Source of the DNA: Bacillota bacterium | Lineage (GTDB): Bacteria; Bacillota; Bacilli; Paenibacillales; Paenibacillaceae | DNA length: 64,000 bases | Direction of reading: 5' to 3' | NCBI GenBank assembly: GCA_023460795.1 | Contig: JAEWPC010000025.1 | Coordinates: 48,901 to 112,900 of the forward strand | Part shown: positions 52,188-60,240 of the stretch, in pieces | Numbering within the stretch: the stretch's first letter is position 1 | Layout of the letters: each line of letters starts with the position of its first letter | Translations under genes and position numbers: made by a program | The notes under the pieces: generated by a model | The model's database searches: none | Told to the model about the DNA's origin: nothing | Seen by the model: only the letters and a program-made list of their open reading frames with translations

Positions 52188-53050
52188 AGGGGAAGCTCGA
52201 TTTCAAGCTATATGTCATCACGGGAGAAAATGATCATCCGGGACGCAGCATGCTGGAGGTGATGGAAGCGGCGTTGAAAGGCGGCGCGGACATCGTGCAA
52301 CTGCGGGACAAGGCCATCTCTAAACGGGATCTGCTGGAGAAAGCGAAAAGGCTGAAAGACTTAACGGCTAAATACAACGTGCCGCTTATCGTTAATGATC
52401 ATCCGGACGTCGCGCTCGCGGTCGAGGCGGACGGGGTCCATCTCGGCCAAGACGACATGCCGGTCGCCGTCGCGCGCCAGATCATGGGACCCGATCGGAT
52501 CATCGGCGTTTCGACGCACCGGATGGAGCAAGCCCGAGAGGCCGTAGAAGCGGGCGCGGATTATATTGGGGTAGGTCCCGTGTACGCGACCGGAACGAAA
52601 CCGGGCCGTCAGCCCGTGACGACCGCATACGTGTCCCAAGTTGCCGCCGAAATACGGATTCCGTGGGTCGCCATCGGCGGCATCACGCCCGATAACGCAT
52701 TCGAGGTGCTGAACGCGGGGGCGAGCAGGCTGTGCGCGGTGTCCGCGGTCGTCGGGAGCGAGGATCCCGAAGCGGTTTGCAGGAAACTTAAGGAGCAAAT
52801 CGAAGCGAGAACAATAACGTCGCGCGAAGGCAAAGAACGGGAAGCCTCGGGCATATTCGTGACCGTGAACGGGCGGCGATCGCGGACGCGAGCGTCGACG
52901 CTTATCGAATTGGCGGAGCAGTACGAGCTGCAGGGCAGGCGGGTCGTAGCCGAGCTGGACGGGGAATTCGTCCCGCGCAGAAGCTGGGGCGAAGCGCCGC
53001 TGCGGTCCGGAGCGACGGTCGAATTCGTTCATTTCGTCGGGGGAGGTTGA
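52184..53050 (+). CDS. thiE: Thiamine phosphate synthase fused to ThiS sulfur carrier
   Basis: A 288-residue two-domain protein. Residues 1-215 are ThiE, coupling HMP-PP and thiazole phosphate: LYVITGENDHPGRS, VQLRDKAISKRDLL, IVNDHPDVALAVEADGVHLG and AIGGITPDN. Residues about 222-288 are ThiS: IFVTVNGRR, then LIELAEQYELQGRRVVAELDG, ending EFVHFVGGG (quoted in parts). The free terminal Gly-Gly needed for thiocarboxylation is intact, so the fusion can work. The stop is 4 nt before thiG and no separate thiS gene exists here. Such fusions are uncommon. Confidence 0.9.
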   Translation: MKGKLDFKLYVITGENDHPGRSMLEVMEAALKGGADIVQLRDKAISKRDLLEKAKRLKDLTAKYNVPLIVNDHPDVALAVEADGVHLGQDDMPVAVARQIMGPDRIIGVSTHRMEQAREAVEAGADYIGVGPVYATGTKPGRQPVTTAYVSQVAAEIRIPWVAIGGITPDNAFEVLNAGASRLCAVSAVVGSEDPEAVCRKLKEQIEARTITSREGKEREASGIFVTVNGRRSRTRASTLIELAEQYELQGRRVVAELDGEFVPRRSWGEAPLRSGATVEFVHFVGGG

Positions 53051-53054
53051 TCGG

Positions 53055-53870
53055 ATGAGAGGCACGTTATTGAACGACCCGCTAGTCATCGGCGGTCAGA
53101 CGCTCGGCTCGCGTTTTTTCCTCGGGACAGGAAGATTCCCGAGCCCGGCCGTTATGCTGCAGGCGCTTGAGGCTTCCGAAGCACAGGTCATTACGTTCGC
53201 GGTTCGCCGCATCAATCTCGACGAGGTCGCGGACGATAGCGTACTGCAGCATGTGGCTGATCGCGGCTATATTTATTTGCCGAATACGTCGGGGTCGAGC
53301 AACGCCGACGAAGCGGTACGCATCGCGCGATTGGCGCGTGCCGCGGGGCTCGGCAACTGGATCAAAGTCGAGATTAGCGCCGATCCGCGCACGCTGCTGC
53401 CGGACCCTATTGAGACGCTGAAAGCGACGGAACGCCTCGTACAGGAGCAATTCGTCGTGCTTCCCTATACGTCGGACGATCCGATTCTTTGCCGCCGCCT
53501 GCAAGAAGCGGGAGCCGCTGCCGTCATGCCGGGCGGCTCGCCGATCGGGACGGGTCTTGGCTTACTGAACCCATACAATCTCGGCTTGATCGCCGAAGAA
53601 GCTATCGTTCCCGTCATCGTGGACGCAGGACTCGGTTCCGCGCAAGACGTCGTGCAGGCGATGGAGCTTGGGGCGTCGGGCATTCTGGCCAATACGCCGG
53701 TCGCCAAAGCGCAAGATCCCGTCGCCATGGCCAGGGCCATGAAGCTCGCCGTAGAAGCAGGAAGGTTGTCTTATAGGGCAGGCCGCATCCCGAAGAAAAG
53801 GTATGCGTCGGCAAGCAGCGAGCTGGCAGGGTCTTTGTACGAGAGCGCCTTGTCGGAAGGTAAGGCTTAG
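53055..53870 (+). CDS. thiG: Thiazole synthase ThiG
   Basis: A 271-residue TIM-barrel enzyme joining deoxyxylulose phosphate, dehydroglycine and ThiS thiocarboxylate to the thiazole. FFLGTGRFPSP near the N terminus, the Schiff-base lysine in NWIKVEIS (about residue 99), VMPGGSPIGTGLGLLNPYNL and VIVDAGLGSAQDV are all typical. It follows the ThiE-ThiS gene with 4 nt between and takes sulfur from that fused carrier. Confidence 0.95.
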   Translation: MRGTLLNDPLVIGGQTLGSRFFLGTGRFPSPAVMLQALEASEAQVITFAVRRINLDEVADDSVLQHVADRGYIYLPNTSGSSNADEAVRIARLARAAGLGNWIKVEISADPRTLLPDPIETLKATERLVQEQFVVLPYTSDDPILCRRLQEAGAAAVMPGGSPIGTGLGLLNPYNLGLIAEEAIVPVIVDAGLGSAQDVVQAMELGASGILANTPVAKAQDPVAMARAMKLAVEAGRLSYRAGRIPKKRYASASSELAGSLYESALSEGKA

Positions 53871-53871
53871 C

Positions 53872-55014
53872 ATGGCGGCGGAATCGGTATTGATTCTGGG
53901 CGGCGGCATTATCGGGTTGTCTTGCGCGCTGGAAGCGACCTTGCTAGGATTTCGGGTTACCGTAGTGGAGGAGAACGGAATCGGAGGCCAAGCTACGGGC
54001 GCGGCGGCGGGCATGCTGGCCCCGTACTCGGAAAATCCGGACGGCGCCGATCCGTTCTTCCGGCTATGCCGGGACAGCTTCCTGCGATACCCCGAGTGGG
54101 TTCGTCAAGTCGAGGAGATTTCCGGGCAACGGGTGGAGCTGCGCGCGAGCGGCAGCTTGAACGTGGCGTTCCACGAAGCGGATTTGTTGCCGATGCAGAC
54201 ACGTCTGGAATGGCAGAGGCCATACTGCGCGCAGATGGAATGGCTGGACGAGACGCAACTGCGCAAGTTGGAGCCGCAACTATCGCGCCGGGCAATCGGG
54301 GCATTATATTGTCCGGCCGAAAGCCACGTATTCGCGCCAAAGCTGGCGTTTGCCGCGGAAGAAGCCTGCAGGCGGGTCGGGGTTCGACTCGTCCCGCATG
54401 CAGGGCGGCTAACGAAGCTCGATGTAACGGAGGCGTCCGGCGTATCCGTTACGATGGGCGATGAGCAAACTTGGCGTGCCGACCGGCTTGTCGTCTGCAC
54501 CGGAGCCTGGAGCGGTTTTCTTCAGGAGTGGATTCCCGTCAACGTGCCGGTTCATCCGATTCGCGGGCAAATATGCGCTTACGACGCCGAGTTGGGGGAA
54601 GTTCGGCATATGGTCTTTTCGAGCCAGGCTTACTGGGTGAGGAAAAACGACGGAACGATCGTCTGCGGGGCGTCGGAGGACGTGGCGGGGTTTGACCGAA
54701 GCGTAACGGCGCACGGCATTGAGCGTTTGACAAGGTGGAGCGGCCGCGTGTTCCCTTTCCTGGAAGGCGAGCTGCCGGTCAGAAGTTGGGCGGGCATTAG
54801 ACCCGCGACGCTTGACGGTCGACCGCTGATCGGCGAAGTTCCGGGCTGTCCCGAAATAATCGTGGCGGCCGGGCATTATCGCAACGGCATTCTGCTAAGT
54901 CCCGCAACCGCATCGATGGTCGGGCAGCTTCTGCTTGCGAAATCGGATTCGTATGCCGACGCATTCAGCCTGGAGCGCTTCAACCGGTCGCAGGACAAGG
55001 AGCGATCGAGATGA
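53872..55014 (+). CDS. thiO: Glycine oxidase ThiO
   Basis: A 380-residue FAD-dependent oxidase producing dehydroglycine for ThiG. The dinucleotide motif is VLILGGGIIGLSCALEA (about residue 6), followed by GGQATGAAAGMLAPYSE, and the C-terminal block AAGHYRNGILLSPATA matches ThiO. It starts 1 nt after the thiG stop and ends in an ATGA overlap with thiD. This oxygen-dependent route is used in place of ThiH. Confidence 0.92.
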   Translation: MAAESVLILGGGIIGLSCALEATLLGFRVTVVEENGIGGQATGAAAGMLAPYSENPDGADPFFRLCRDSFLRYPEWVRQVEEISGQRVELRASGSLNVAFHEADLLPMQTRLEWQRPYCAQMEWLDETQLRKLEPQLSRRAIGALYCPAESHVFAPKLAFAAEEACRRVGVRLVPHAGRLTKLDVTEASGVSVTMGDEQTWRADRLVVCTGAWSGFLQEWIPVNVPVHPIRGQICAYDAELGEVRHMVFSSQAYWVRKNDGTIVCGASEDVAGFDRSVTAHGIERLTRWSGRVFPFLEGELPVRSWAGIRPATLDGRPLIGEVPGCPEIIVAAGHYRNGILLSPATASMVGQLLLAKSDSYADAFSLERFNRSQDKERSR

Positions 55015-55871
55015 GCGCGGCAATTACGCGGCCCCCGATCGTCCTGACCGTCGCAGGCTCCGATTCGGGAGGGGGAGCGGGCATTCAAGCGGATTTGAAG
55101 ACGTTCCAGGAGCTCGGCGTTTACGGGATGAGCGTCATCACCGCGATAACCGCGCAGAACAGCGTCGGCGTCCAGCGCATCGAGCCGGTTTCCCCCGAGT
55201 TGGTCGAGGCGCAGCTTGTCAGCGTGCTCGGAGATATCGGGGCCGACGCGGTCAAGACGGGGATGCTGCCGACAAGGGCGCATGTCGAGACAGTCGCCGC
55301 CGCCATACGTCGGTACAAACCAAGGAACCTCGTCGTTGACACGGTGCATGCGGCGAAGGACGGCTCCGCGCTCATGGGCATGGACGCATTCGAAGCGATG
55401 CAATCGATGCTGCTGCCGTTGGCGGATGTCGCTACGCCTAACTTGCCTGAAGCCTGCCGGCTTCTTGGCTTGTGCGAAACGGACATTCGGTCCGTCGAAG
55501 ACATGGAGCAAGCGGCGATCAAGCTGCTGTCGTTCGGACCTCGGCATGTGCTGCTTAAGGGAGGTCACTTCGCCGGAGCCAAGGAAGCGATCGACATCTT
55601 CGTCGGTCCGTCAAGCTCCGAGCCTGCGCGCCGCATAAGCGGTATTCGCCATCAGACCTCGCATACCCATGGGACCGGCTGTACGACGGCGTCGGCCGTC
55701 GCGGCGTATATCGCGAGAGGGCGTTCGACCGAAGACGCTTGCCGACAGGCCAAAGCGTTCGTATCCGAGGCGATCGCCGCCTCTTTTCCGACCGGTGCGG
55801 GAACGGGATCGCTGTGGCACGGAGCTAGCCGCCAAAGCGCGATTTGCGGGAATAGGAACGATGTTTTATGA
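55011..55871 (+). CDS. thiD: HMP/HMP-phosphate kinase ThiD
   Basis: A 286-residue ribokinase-fold kinase phosphorylating HMP and HMP-P. TVAGSDSGGGAGIQADLKTF at the N terminus and HTHGTGCTTASAVAAYIARG near the C terminus are the family signatures. Last gene of the operon thiC-thiF-thiE/S-thiG-thiO-thiD; no terminator is obvious before rimM 37 nt later, so some read-through is possible. Confidence 0.93.
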   Translation: MSAAITRPPIVLTVAGSDSGGGAGIQADLKTFQELGVYGMSVITAITAQNSVGVQRIEPVSPELVEAQLVSVLGDIGADAVKTGMLPTRAHVETVAAAIRRYKPRNLVVDTVHAAKDGSALMGMDAFEAMQSMLLPLADVATPNLPEACRLLGLCETDIRSVEDMEQAAIKLLSFGPRHVLLKGGHFAGAKEAIDIFVGPSSSEPARRISGIRHQTSHTHGTGCTTASAVAAYIARGRSTEDACRQAKAFVSEAIAASFPTGAGTGSLWHGASRQSAICGNRNDVL

Positions 55872-55908
55872 TAATAGCTGAAGTTTTCACCTGAAGGGAG
55901 CTGCTTCC

Positions 55909-56430
55909 ATGTCGGAAGAGCGCATGCTCAACGTTGGCAAAATCGTCAACACGCACGGCATTCGCGGCGAAGTGAAAGTGTACCCGCAGACCGATTTTCC
56001 CGATATTCGCTTCAAACCGGGCGCCAAGCTGACGATGTTCCCGCCGGAGTCCGGCGCGCCGATCGCCGTCGAAGTCGTCTCATCGCGCGAACAGAAGAAG
56101 ATGTATATCCTTAAGCTCAAGGGATACGACGAGATTAATCAAGTCGAACGCTTTAAAGGCTGGGAGCTGAAGGTGTCCGATGCGGAGCGGGTTCCCTTGG
56201 AAGAAGGGGAATACTACGTACGCGATATTATCGGGTGCGAGGTCGTAACCGATGAGGGGCAGACGCTCGGCACGATTACGGACACGTTGTCGCCAGGCGC
56301 CAACGACATCTGGGTCGTTAAGCTGCCGAAAGGCAAGGAGCTGCTGCTGCCGGTCATCGACGATGTCATATTGGACGTCGATATCGCCGCCCGCAAAGTG
56401 ACCGTGCATCTGATGGAAGGACTGCTGTAA
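55909..56430 (+). CDS. rimM: Ribosome maturation factor RimM
   Basis: A 173-residue protein assisting 30S head assembly around S19. The N-terminal domain contains NVGKIVNTHGIRGEVKVYP and the PRC-barrel C-terminal domain contains YYVRDIIGCEVVTDEG and LLLPVIDDVILDVD. AAGGGAG precedes the ATG. It is 2 nt before trmD, the universal pairing. Confidence 0.96.
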   Translation: MSEERMLNVGKIVNTHGIRGEVKVYPQTDFPDIRFKPGAKLTMFPPESGAPIAVEVVSSREQKKMYILKLKGYDEINQVERFKGWELKVSDAERVPLEEGEYYVRDIIGCEVVTDEGQTLGTITDTLSPGANDIWVVKLPKGKELLLPVIDDVILDVDIAARKVTVHLMEGLL

Positions 56431-56432
56431 CG

Positions 56433-57173
56433 ATGCGGATCGACGTATTGACGCTATTCCCCGAGATGTTCGATGGCGTGTTCGGCGCCAGCATTCTCGG
56501 CAAAGCGAGAGACAAGGGCATCGTGTCGCTGAACACGGTCAACTTTCGCGATTTCTCGAACAGTAAGCACGGGACCGTCGACGATACGCCGTATGGCGGA
56601 GGCGGGGGCATGGTGCTGAAAGCGGAGCCGATCTTCGGGGCCGTGGAGCATATCTCAGCCGAGAATAACGAGCAAACCAAGCCTCCGCGTATCATCCTCA
56701 TGTGCCCGCAAGGCGAGCCCTTGTCGCAACGCAAAGCGCACGAGCTTGCGGAGGAAGATCATTTAATCTTCATTTGCGGCCATTACGAGGGCTACGACGA
56801 GCGGATTCGCGAGCATCTCGTCACGGACGAGCTGTCGATCGGCGACTACGTGCTGACCGGCGGTGAACTGCCGGCGATGGTCGTCATCGACACCGTCGTT
56901 CGTCTGCTGCCCGGCGTACTAGGCAACGAGCAATCGGCCGTGACGGATTCCTTCAGCGACGGCTTGCTGGAATATCCGCATTATACGCGTCCCGCGGAGT
57001 TCCGCGGCTGGAAAGTACCGGACGCGTTGCTGTCCGGACATCATGCGGAGATCGAAAAGTGGCGCAGGCGGCAATCGCTTCAGCGCACGCTCGAGCGCCG
57101 TCCCGAGCTGCTGGATTCGGCGGAGCTGACGGCGGAAGAGCGGAAGTGGCTGGAGGACCAAAAGCAGGAATAA
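56433..57173 (+). CDS. trmD: tRNA (guanine(37)-N1)-methyltransferase TrmD
   Basis: A 246-residue SPOUT methyltransferase that methylates G37 of tRNA to prevent frameshifting. DVLTLFPEMFDGVF opens it; DDTPYGGGGGMVLKAEP, CGHYEGYDERI and the knot segment SIGDYVLTGGELPA are present. A terminator follows directly; rplS is separated from it here by about 2.6 kb of accessory genes. Confidence 0.97.
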   Translation: MRIDVLTLFPEMFDGVFGASILGKARDKGIVSLNTVNFRDFSNSKHGTVDDTPYGGGGGMVLKAEPIFGAVEHISAENNEQTKPPRIILMCPQGEPLSQRKAHELAEEDHLIFICGHYEGYDERIREHLVTDELSIGDYVLTGGELPAMVVIDTVVRLLPGVLGNEQSAVTDSFSDGLLEYPHYTRPAEFRGWKVPDALLSGHHAEIEKWRRRQSLQRTLERRPELLDSAELTAEERKWLEDQKQE

Positions 57174-57174
57174 C

Positions 57175-57211
57175 AGAAGCCGCATCTCCACTACGGAAAT
57201 GCGGCTTGTTT
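57175..57211 (+). terminator. Terminator after trmD
   Basis: AAGCCGCAT (57177-57185) and ATGCGGCTT (57199-57207) pair perfectly over 9 bp, followed by GTTTG. It may also serve the convergent minus-strand gene, whose side reads CTTCTG. Confidence 0.75.
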
Positions 57212-57220
57212 GACGTGCGA

Positions 57221-57652
57221 TTATTCTTGCATTCCAGTTCGGCTAAAGAACGAGTAAGAGATGGCTCTCCCGTCGATCGAGTCGTCCTCGCCTTGCAAAT
57301 ATGCCAACGCGGACTCGAGACCGTCGACGTACTTTAATCGGATAAGGCCGATTCGTTGCTCGTCGATTCCGGGGGCTTGCTCCTTAATCGCTTCAGGCAA
57401 TACGATGACGATCGTTCTTAGTTGCGGATGATGGATCGACGGCATCGCCTTCAGTATCGCGTCAAGCGTGATAATGGCCGTCCGGGCAATCATTCGATTA
57501 TCGATCAACAAGTGAAAAGGCTCCGTCGCTTGTCCCAACGCGCGGTTCGCATCCGCTTCGATCGCCCGGAAATCCTCCGGCGTAACTTCAGGCTCGAAGT
57601 GAGTTAAAGCGAGAATGCGGTTTTTCATTATCCAGCCTGCTCTATAGCGCAC
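57221..57652 (-). CDS. Unknown protein, possible STAS/SpoIIAA-like fold
   Basis: A 143-residue soluble protein that I do not recognise with certainty. The alternation of strands and helices (FHLLIDNRMIARTAIITLDAI, LRTIVIVLP, IGLIRLKYVDGLESALAYL) recalls SpoIIAA-like/STAS domains. The GTG at 57652 is chosen because AAGGAG lies eight nt upstream, overlapping the end of the SDR gene; an ATG at 57628 is the alternative. It appears to be the last gene of the MarR-SDR unit. No function is proposed. Confidence 0.55.
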   Translation of the reverse strand: MRYRAGWIMKNRILALTHFEPEVTPEDFRAIEADANRALGQATEPFHLLIDNRMIARTAIITLDAILKAMPSIHHPQLRTIVIVLPEAIKEQAPGIDEQRIGLIRLKYVDGLESALAYLQGEDDSIDGRAISYSFFSRTGMQE

Positions 57653-57664
57653 CGTTCCAACTCC

Positions 57665-58432
57665 TTAGGGTAGGGTGATCGCGCTCTGGCTATAAGACCA
57701 TAGCGCTTCGACGATCCGTCGCGAGGGAAGAGGGGGAGAGAATTGCAAGGGCCGATCCTGCTTCCAATGCACTTCCGCGTGTTTCTCGGATAGGAGACGA
57801 TAGAAGTAAGAGCTGCCTTTGGCGATCGATTTACCGAACAACCGGGACAGTAAAGGCAGCGGAAACGGCGCCTCCTTGAAGAGATTCGTACGAACCATCC
57901 CCGGATAGCACGTATGAACGCGCAATTCAGGATTTCGCTTAGCGAGTTCGGAAGCGTACAGATCGACCGCAAGCGCGGCCTTTAACGCCGCTTGCATTCC
58001 CGAATGACGGCCGGTCCAATCCGTCGGCGAGTTCCTATGGTTGCCGTTGCCTCCCGTCATTACGATGCATCTGTCCCTACCGATTTTGTTCTGTTGAAGC
58101 AACGTCTGGGTTAGGGCGAATTTGCTTAAATAATTCGTTGCGAAAGTCGTCTCGTAACCTTCCTCTGTCACGCTCATTTTTGTGCCGAAGGACACGACGC
58201 CGGCGCATAGCACTAGCGCATCGACGGGACCGTCGATCTCGTCCGCCAGTCTCAGCGTATCGGATAAGTTCGATAAATCGGTTTGAATAAATTTAACGCC
58301 CAGTTCCGAAGCGACTCGGTCGCCTCGCGCCCGATCGCGGCCGATGACGGTGACCTCCCATCCTCTTGCGGCTGCGAGGCAAGCCGTGCCGTATCCGATT
58401 CCGCTTGTACCGCCCGTTATTACAACTCGCAT
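57665..58432 (-). CDS. Short-chain dehydrogenase-like protein, altered active site
   Basis: A 255-residue Rossmann-fold protein. The nucleotide motif TGGTSGIGYGTA and the CAGV motif (equivalent of NNAG) are present. The expected catalytic Ser and YxxxK are not: the region reads IVMTGGNGNHRN, then GMQAALKAALA, keeping Lys but with Gln where Tyr should be. It may bind a dinucleotide without standard SDR chemistry. GGAGG lies upstream on the minus strand. A TTAG-N4-CTAG site close to the start suggests control by the adjacent MarR gene. Confidence 0.75.
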   Translation of the reverse strand: MRVVITGGTSGIGYGTACLAAARGWEVTVIGRDRARGDRVASELGVKFIQTDLSNLSDTLRLADEIDGPVDALVLCAGVVSFGTKMSVTEEGYETTFATNYLSKFALTQTLLQQNKIGRDRCIVMTGGNGNHRNSPTDWTGRHSGMQAALKAALAVDLYASELAKRNPELRVHTCYPGMVRTNLFKEAPFPLPLLSRLFGKSIAKGSSYFYRLLSEKHAEVHWKQDRPLQFSPPLPSRRIVEALWSYSQSAITLP

Positions 58433-58448
58433 ATTTGACCTCCAATTG

Positions 58449-58460
58449 TTAGGGTCCTAG
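58449..58460. promoter_or_regulatory. Possible MarR-type operator 3
   Basis: TTAGGGTCCTAG has the same TTAG-N4-CTAR layout as the two stronger sites at 58527 and 59028 and lies 17 nt before the SDR start. Confidence 0.4.
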
Positions 58461-58526
58461 CAAAAAGACCGACGTTCACAACCGAACATGAAGTACAATC
58501 ACATGACCATCGCCTCCCCCAATTAA

Positions 58527-58545
58527 TTAGCATCCTAGCTATATG
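58527..58545. promoter_or_regulatory. Probable MarR operator upstream of SDR gene
   Basis: TTAGCATCCTAGCTATATG (58527-58545) differs at only two positions from the site at 59028-59046, which precedes the MarR gene. The inner TTAG-N4-CTAG is an inverted repeat. Shared sites before both genes suggest one regulator for both. Confidence 0.65.
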
Positions 58546-58565
58546 ACGCGGAAATCTCGGTGCGC

Positions 58566-58991
58566 TTAATACATCTCCGTGTCGCCGAGATTTTTGGCTA
58601 CTCGTTGCAACCAATGTCCGAGCAAATCTCTCTCCGCTTGCGAGAACCCCTTGAGCATTTCGTCCTCGAACGCATGGATGAGATCGATGAGCTTCGCGAA
58701 TAACTCCCGCCCTGACGGCGTTAGCGTCACGACGTTGGCTCTTCCGTCCGTTCGGCTAGGACGACGCGAGATATACGAGCGAGCTTCCAGCTTATCCAAT
58801 ATTCCGGTCAGCGTAGCGGAGGTGATGCCGGTATTGTGCTGGAGCTTCTGTTGTTCCATCCCTCCCGATTTGTATAGATACCCCATCACCTCGAATTGCG
58901 AAGTGGTTAACTGGAATTGCGCGAGTCGCAAGTCGAGTTTTTTGCGCATAATGATATACGTTCTTTTTAGATAAAATATAGATTGAGACAT
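58566..58991 (-). CDS. MarR family transcriptional regulator
   Basis: A 141-residue winged-helix regulator. The recognition region is FEVMGYLYKSGGMEQQKLQHNT followed by GITSATLTGILDKLEARSYI (quoted in parts), and the wing is RRPSRTDGRANVVTLTPSG. The start at 58991 has GGAGCGAGGGAG upstream; the frame to 59006 is not needed. It lies before the SDR gene on the same strand, and near-identical operators precede both genes. The ligand is unknown. Confidence 0.88.
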   Translation of the reverse strand: MSQSIFYLKRTYIIMRKKLDLRLAQFQLTTSQFEVMGYLYKSGGMEQQKLQHNTGITSATLTGILDKLEARSYISRRPSRTDGRANVVTLTPSGRELFAKLIDLIHAFEDEMLKGFSQAERDLLGHWLQRVAKNLGDTEMY

Positions 58992-59027
58992 GCTCCCTCG
59001 CTCCAATTACAGTGAGTGTACTGATTG

Positions 59028-59046
59028 TTAGCATCCTAATTATATG
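59028..59046. promoter_or_regulatory. Probable MarR autoregulatory operator
   Basis: TTAGCATCCTAATTATATG, with the inverted repeat TTAG-CATC-CTAA, 37 nt before the MarR start. It is nearly identical to the site at 58527-58545. Confidence 0.65.
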
Positions 59047-59100
59047 CCAACGATTTCCAAGGTGTCAAACGACTAAATGATTATCCGACTCCCGCTCATG

Positions 59101-59126
59101 AAAAAACCACACCCGGAGGTGTGGCA
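59101..59126 (-). terminator. Terminator of SRPBCC gene
   Basis: Read on the minus strand, CCACACC (59118-59124) and GGTGTGG (59107-59113) form a 7-bp stem followed by a run of six T residues (59101-59106). Confidence 0.88.
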
Positions 59127-59132
59127 AGATTC

Positions 59133-59561
59133 CTATCCCTGCCGTTCGGTATATTTTTTGAAGTTGTCCAAAAACGCTTGCCAGCCGGCTTGCTGCATCT
59201 CGACCGAATGCGTGGACTCGGCGTCGAAGGTTTCGACGATTCTCGTGTCGTTGCCTTGAGCCGTAAAGGAGATCGCGACTTTCCTCCCGTCTCCGAGCGT
59301 GTAGGCGATGTACTCGTTCGTCCGGATTTCATCGTAGATGCCGCCGAAATCGAAGCCGAAGCTTCCGTCTTTGGCTTCCATTCTCGTTAGGAATTTTCCG
59401 CCGACTCTAAGGTCGTTCTCGGCGTTCGGCGCATGCCAGTCGTCGGAAGCGAAAGACCATTGGGTGATGTGCTGCGGTTCCGTCCAATTCGCCCATGCTT
59501 TCTCGACCGGCGCATGGACCGTCGTCTCTACCGTGATCGAGGCTTGTTTTCCCGTTTCCAT
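59133..59561 (-). CDS. SRPBCC (AHSA1/START-like) domain protein
   Basis: A 142-residue single-domain protein of the AHSA1-type SRPBCC superfamily. It begins ITVETTVHAPVEKAWANWTEPQHI and closes MQQAGWQAFLDNFKKYTE (quoted in part: APVEKAWANWTEPQHI), both classic for the fold. Members bind hydrophobic ligands or help client proteins; no specific ligand is suggested. A GGTGGGG site lies before the start. It is a single-gene unit with its own terminator. Confidence 0.82.
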   Translation of the reverse strand: METGKQASITVETTVHAPVEKAWANWTEPQHITQWSFASDDWHAPNAENDLRVGGKFLTRMEAKDGSFGFDFGGIYDEIRTNEYIAYTLGDGRKVAISFTAQGNDTRIVETFDAESTHSVEMQQAGWQAFLDNFKKYTERQG

Positions 59562-59678
59562 TACGATTCCCCACCTAACAATGGATATTGTACAACCATT
59601 TCTAATTATATCATTGGATCATTAGACAAGGTAGGCAGGAGACCGATAACCGGTTCGCGATTTCAAATCAAAATCCCC

Positions 59679-59707
59679 TTGTGTTATGCGCCCCGTTATG
59701 ATAAAAT
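59679..59707 (+). promoter_or_regulatory. Sigma-A promoter of rplS
   Basis: TTGTGT (59679-59684), 17-nt spacer and TAAAAT (59702-59707), about 113 nt before the rplS start. Confidence 0.7.
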
Positions 59708-59713
59708 TTCAAA

Positions 59714-59819
59714 TGTTGTTCTGTTTGTCACGTAGGACGGTCCTCTGCACGCCATGATCCGAATGAAGGCATTCGGGGAGCGGGGTACGAACGTCTGTTA
59801 TGGAAGGAGTGAGACCCTA
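59714..59819 (+). promoter_or_regulatory. rplS leader, candidate L19 autoregulatory RNA
   Basis: This leader holds a GGAC/GTCC stem and a CCGAATG-AAGG-CATTCGG hairpin (about 59758-59778) before the AAGGAGTGAG site. An L19 leader RNA motif is known in Firmicutes; the place and size fit, but I could not verify the consensus. Confidence 0.45.
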
Positions 59820-60164
59820 ATGAGTAACCTTATTCAAGCGATCACGCAAGAGCAGCTTCGCAAGGACGTGCCTAGCTTCCGTCCAGGCGATACGCTCAAA
59901 GTATACGTGAAAGTCGTCGAGGGTTCCCGTGAGCGCGTTCAGCTGTTCGAAGGCGTTGTCATCAAACGTCGCGGCGGCGGCATTAGCGAAACTTTCACGG
60001 TTCGCAAAATCTCTTACGGCGTCGGCGTAGAGCGTGCTTTCCCAGTACACTCGCCGCGCATCGAGAAAATCGAAGTGACTCGCCGCGGTAAAGTTCGCCG
60101 TGCGAAACTGTACTACCTGCGTAACCTTCGCGGTAAAGCAGCGCGTATCAAAGAAATTCGATAA
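59820..60164 (+). CDS. rplS: 50S ribosomal protein L19
   Basis: A 114-residue ribosomal protein. FRPGDTLKVYVKVVEGSRER and FEGVVIKRRGGGISETFTVR are diagnostic blocks, with the C terminus AKLYYLRNLRGKAARIKE. The start at 59820 follows AAGGAGTGAG; the frame from 59754 is part of the leader. Its own promoter and terminator are visible. Confidence 0.97.
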   Translation: MSNLIQAITQEQLRKDVPSFRPGDTLKVYVKVVEGSRERVQLFEGVVIKRRGGGISETFTVRKISYGVGVERAFPVHSPRIEKIEVTRRGKVRRAKLYYLRNLRGKAARIKEIR

Positions 60165-60171
60165 TGGCGTC

Positions 60172-60208
60172 AAAGGGGGGCTTGGCGATGTTCAAGTCTC
60201 CCTTTTTG
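60172..60208 (+). terminator. Terminator after rplS
   Basis: AAGGGGGGCTTG (60173-60184) and CAAGTCTCCCTT (60193-60204) pair over 12 positions with two G-T pairs, followed by TTTGC. Confidence 0.82.
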
Positions 60209-60240
60209 CATTTTCTCCAGACGAATCGAGGCGATAATGA

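Noticed and set aside
58552..58593. AAATCTCGG/CCGAGATTT stem at the end of the MarR gene as a terminator
   Set aside because: It spans the stop codon with a 24-nt loop and on the coding (minus) strand is not followed by a T-run.
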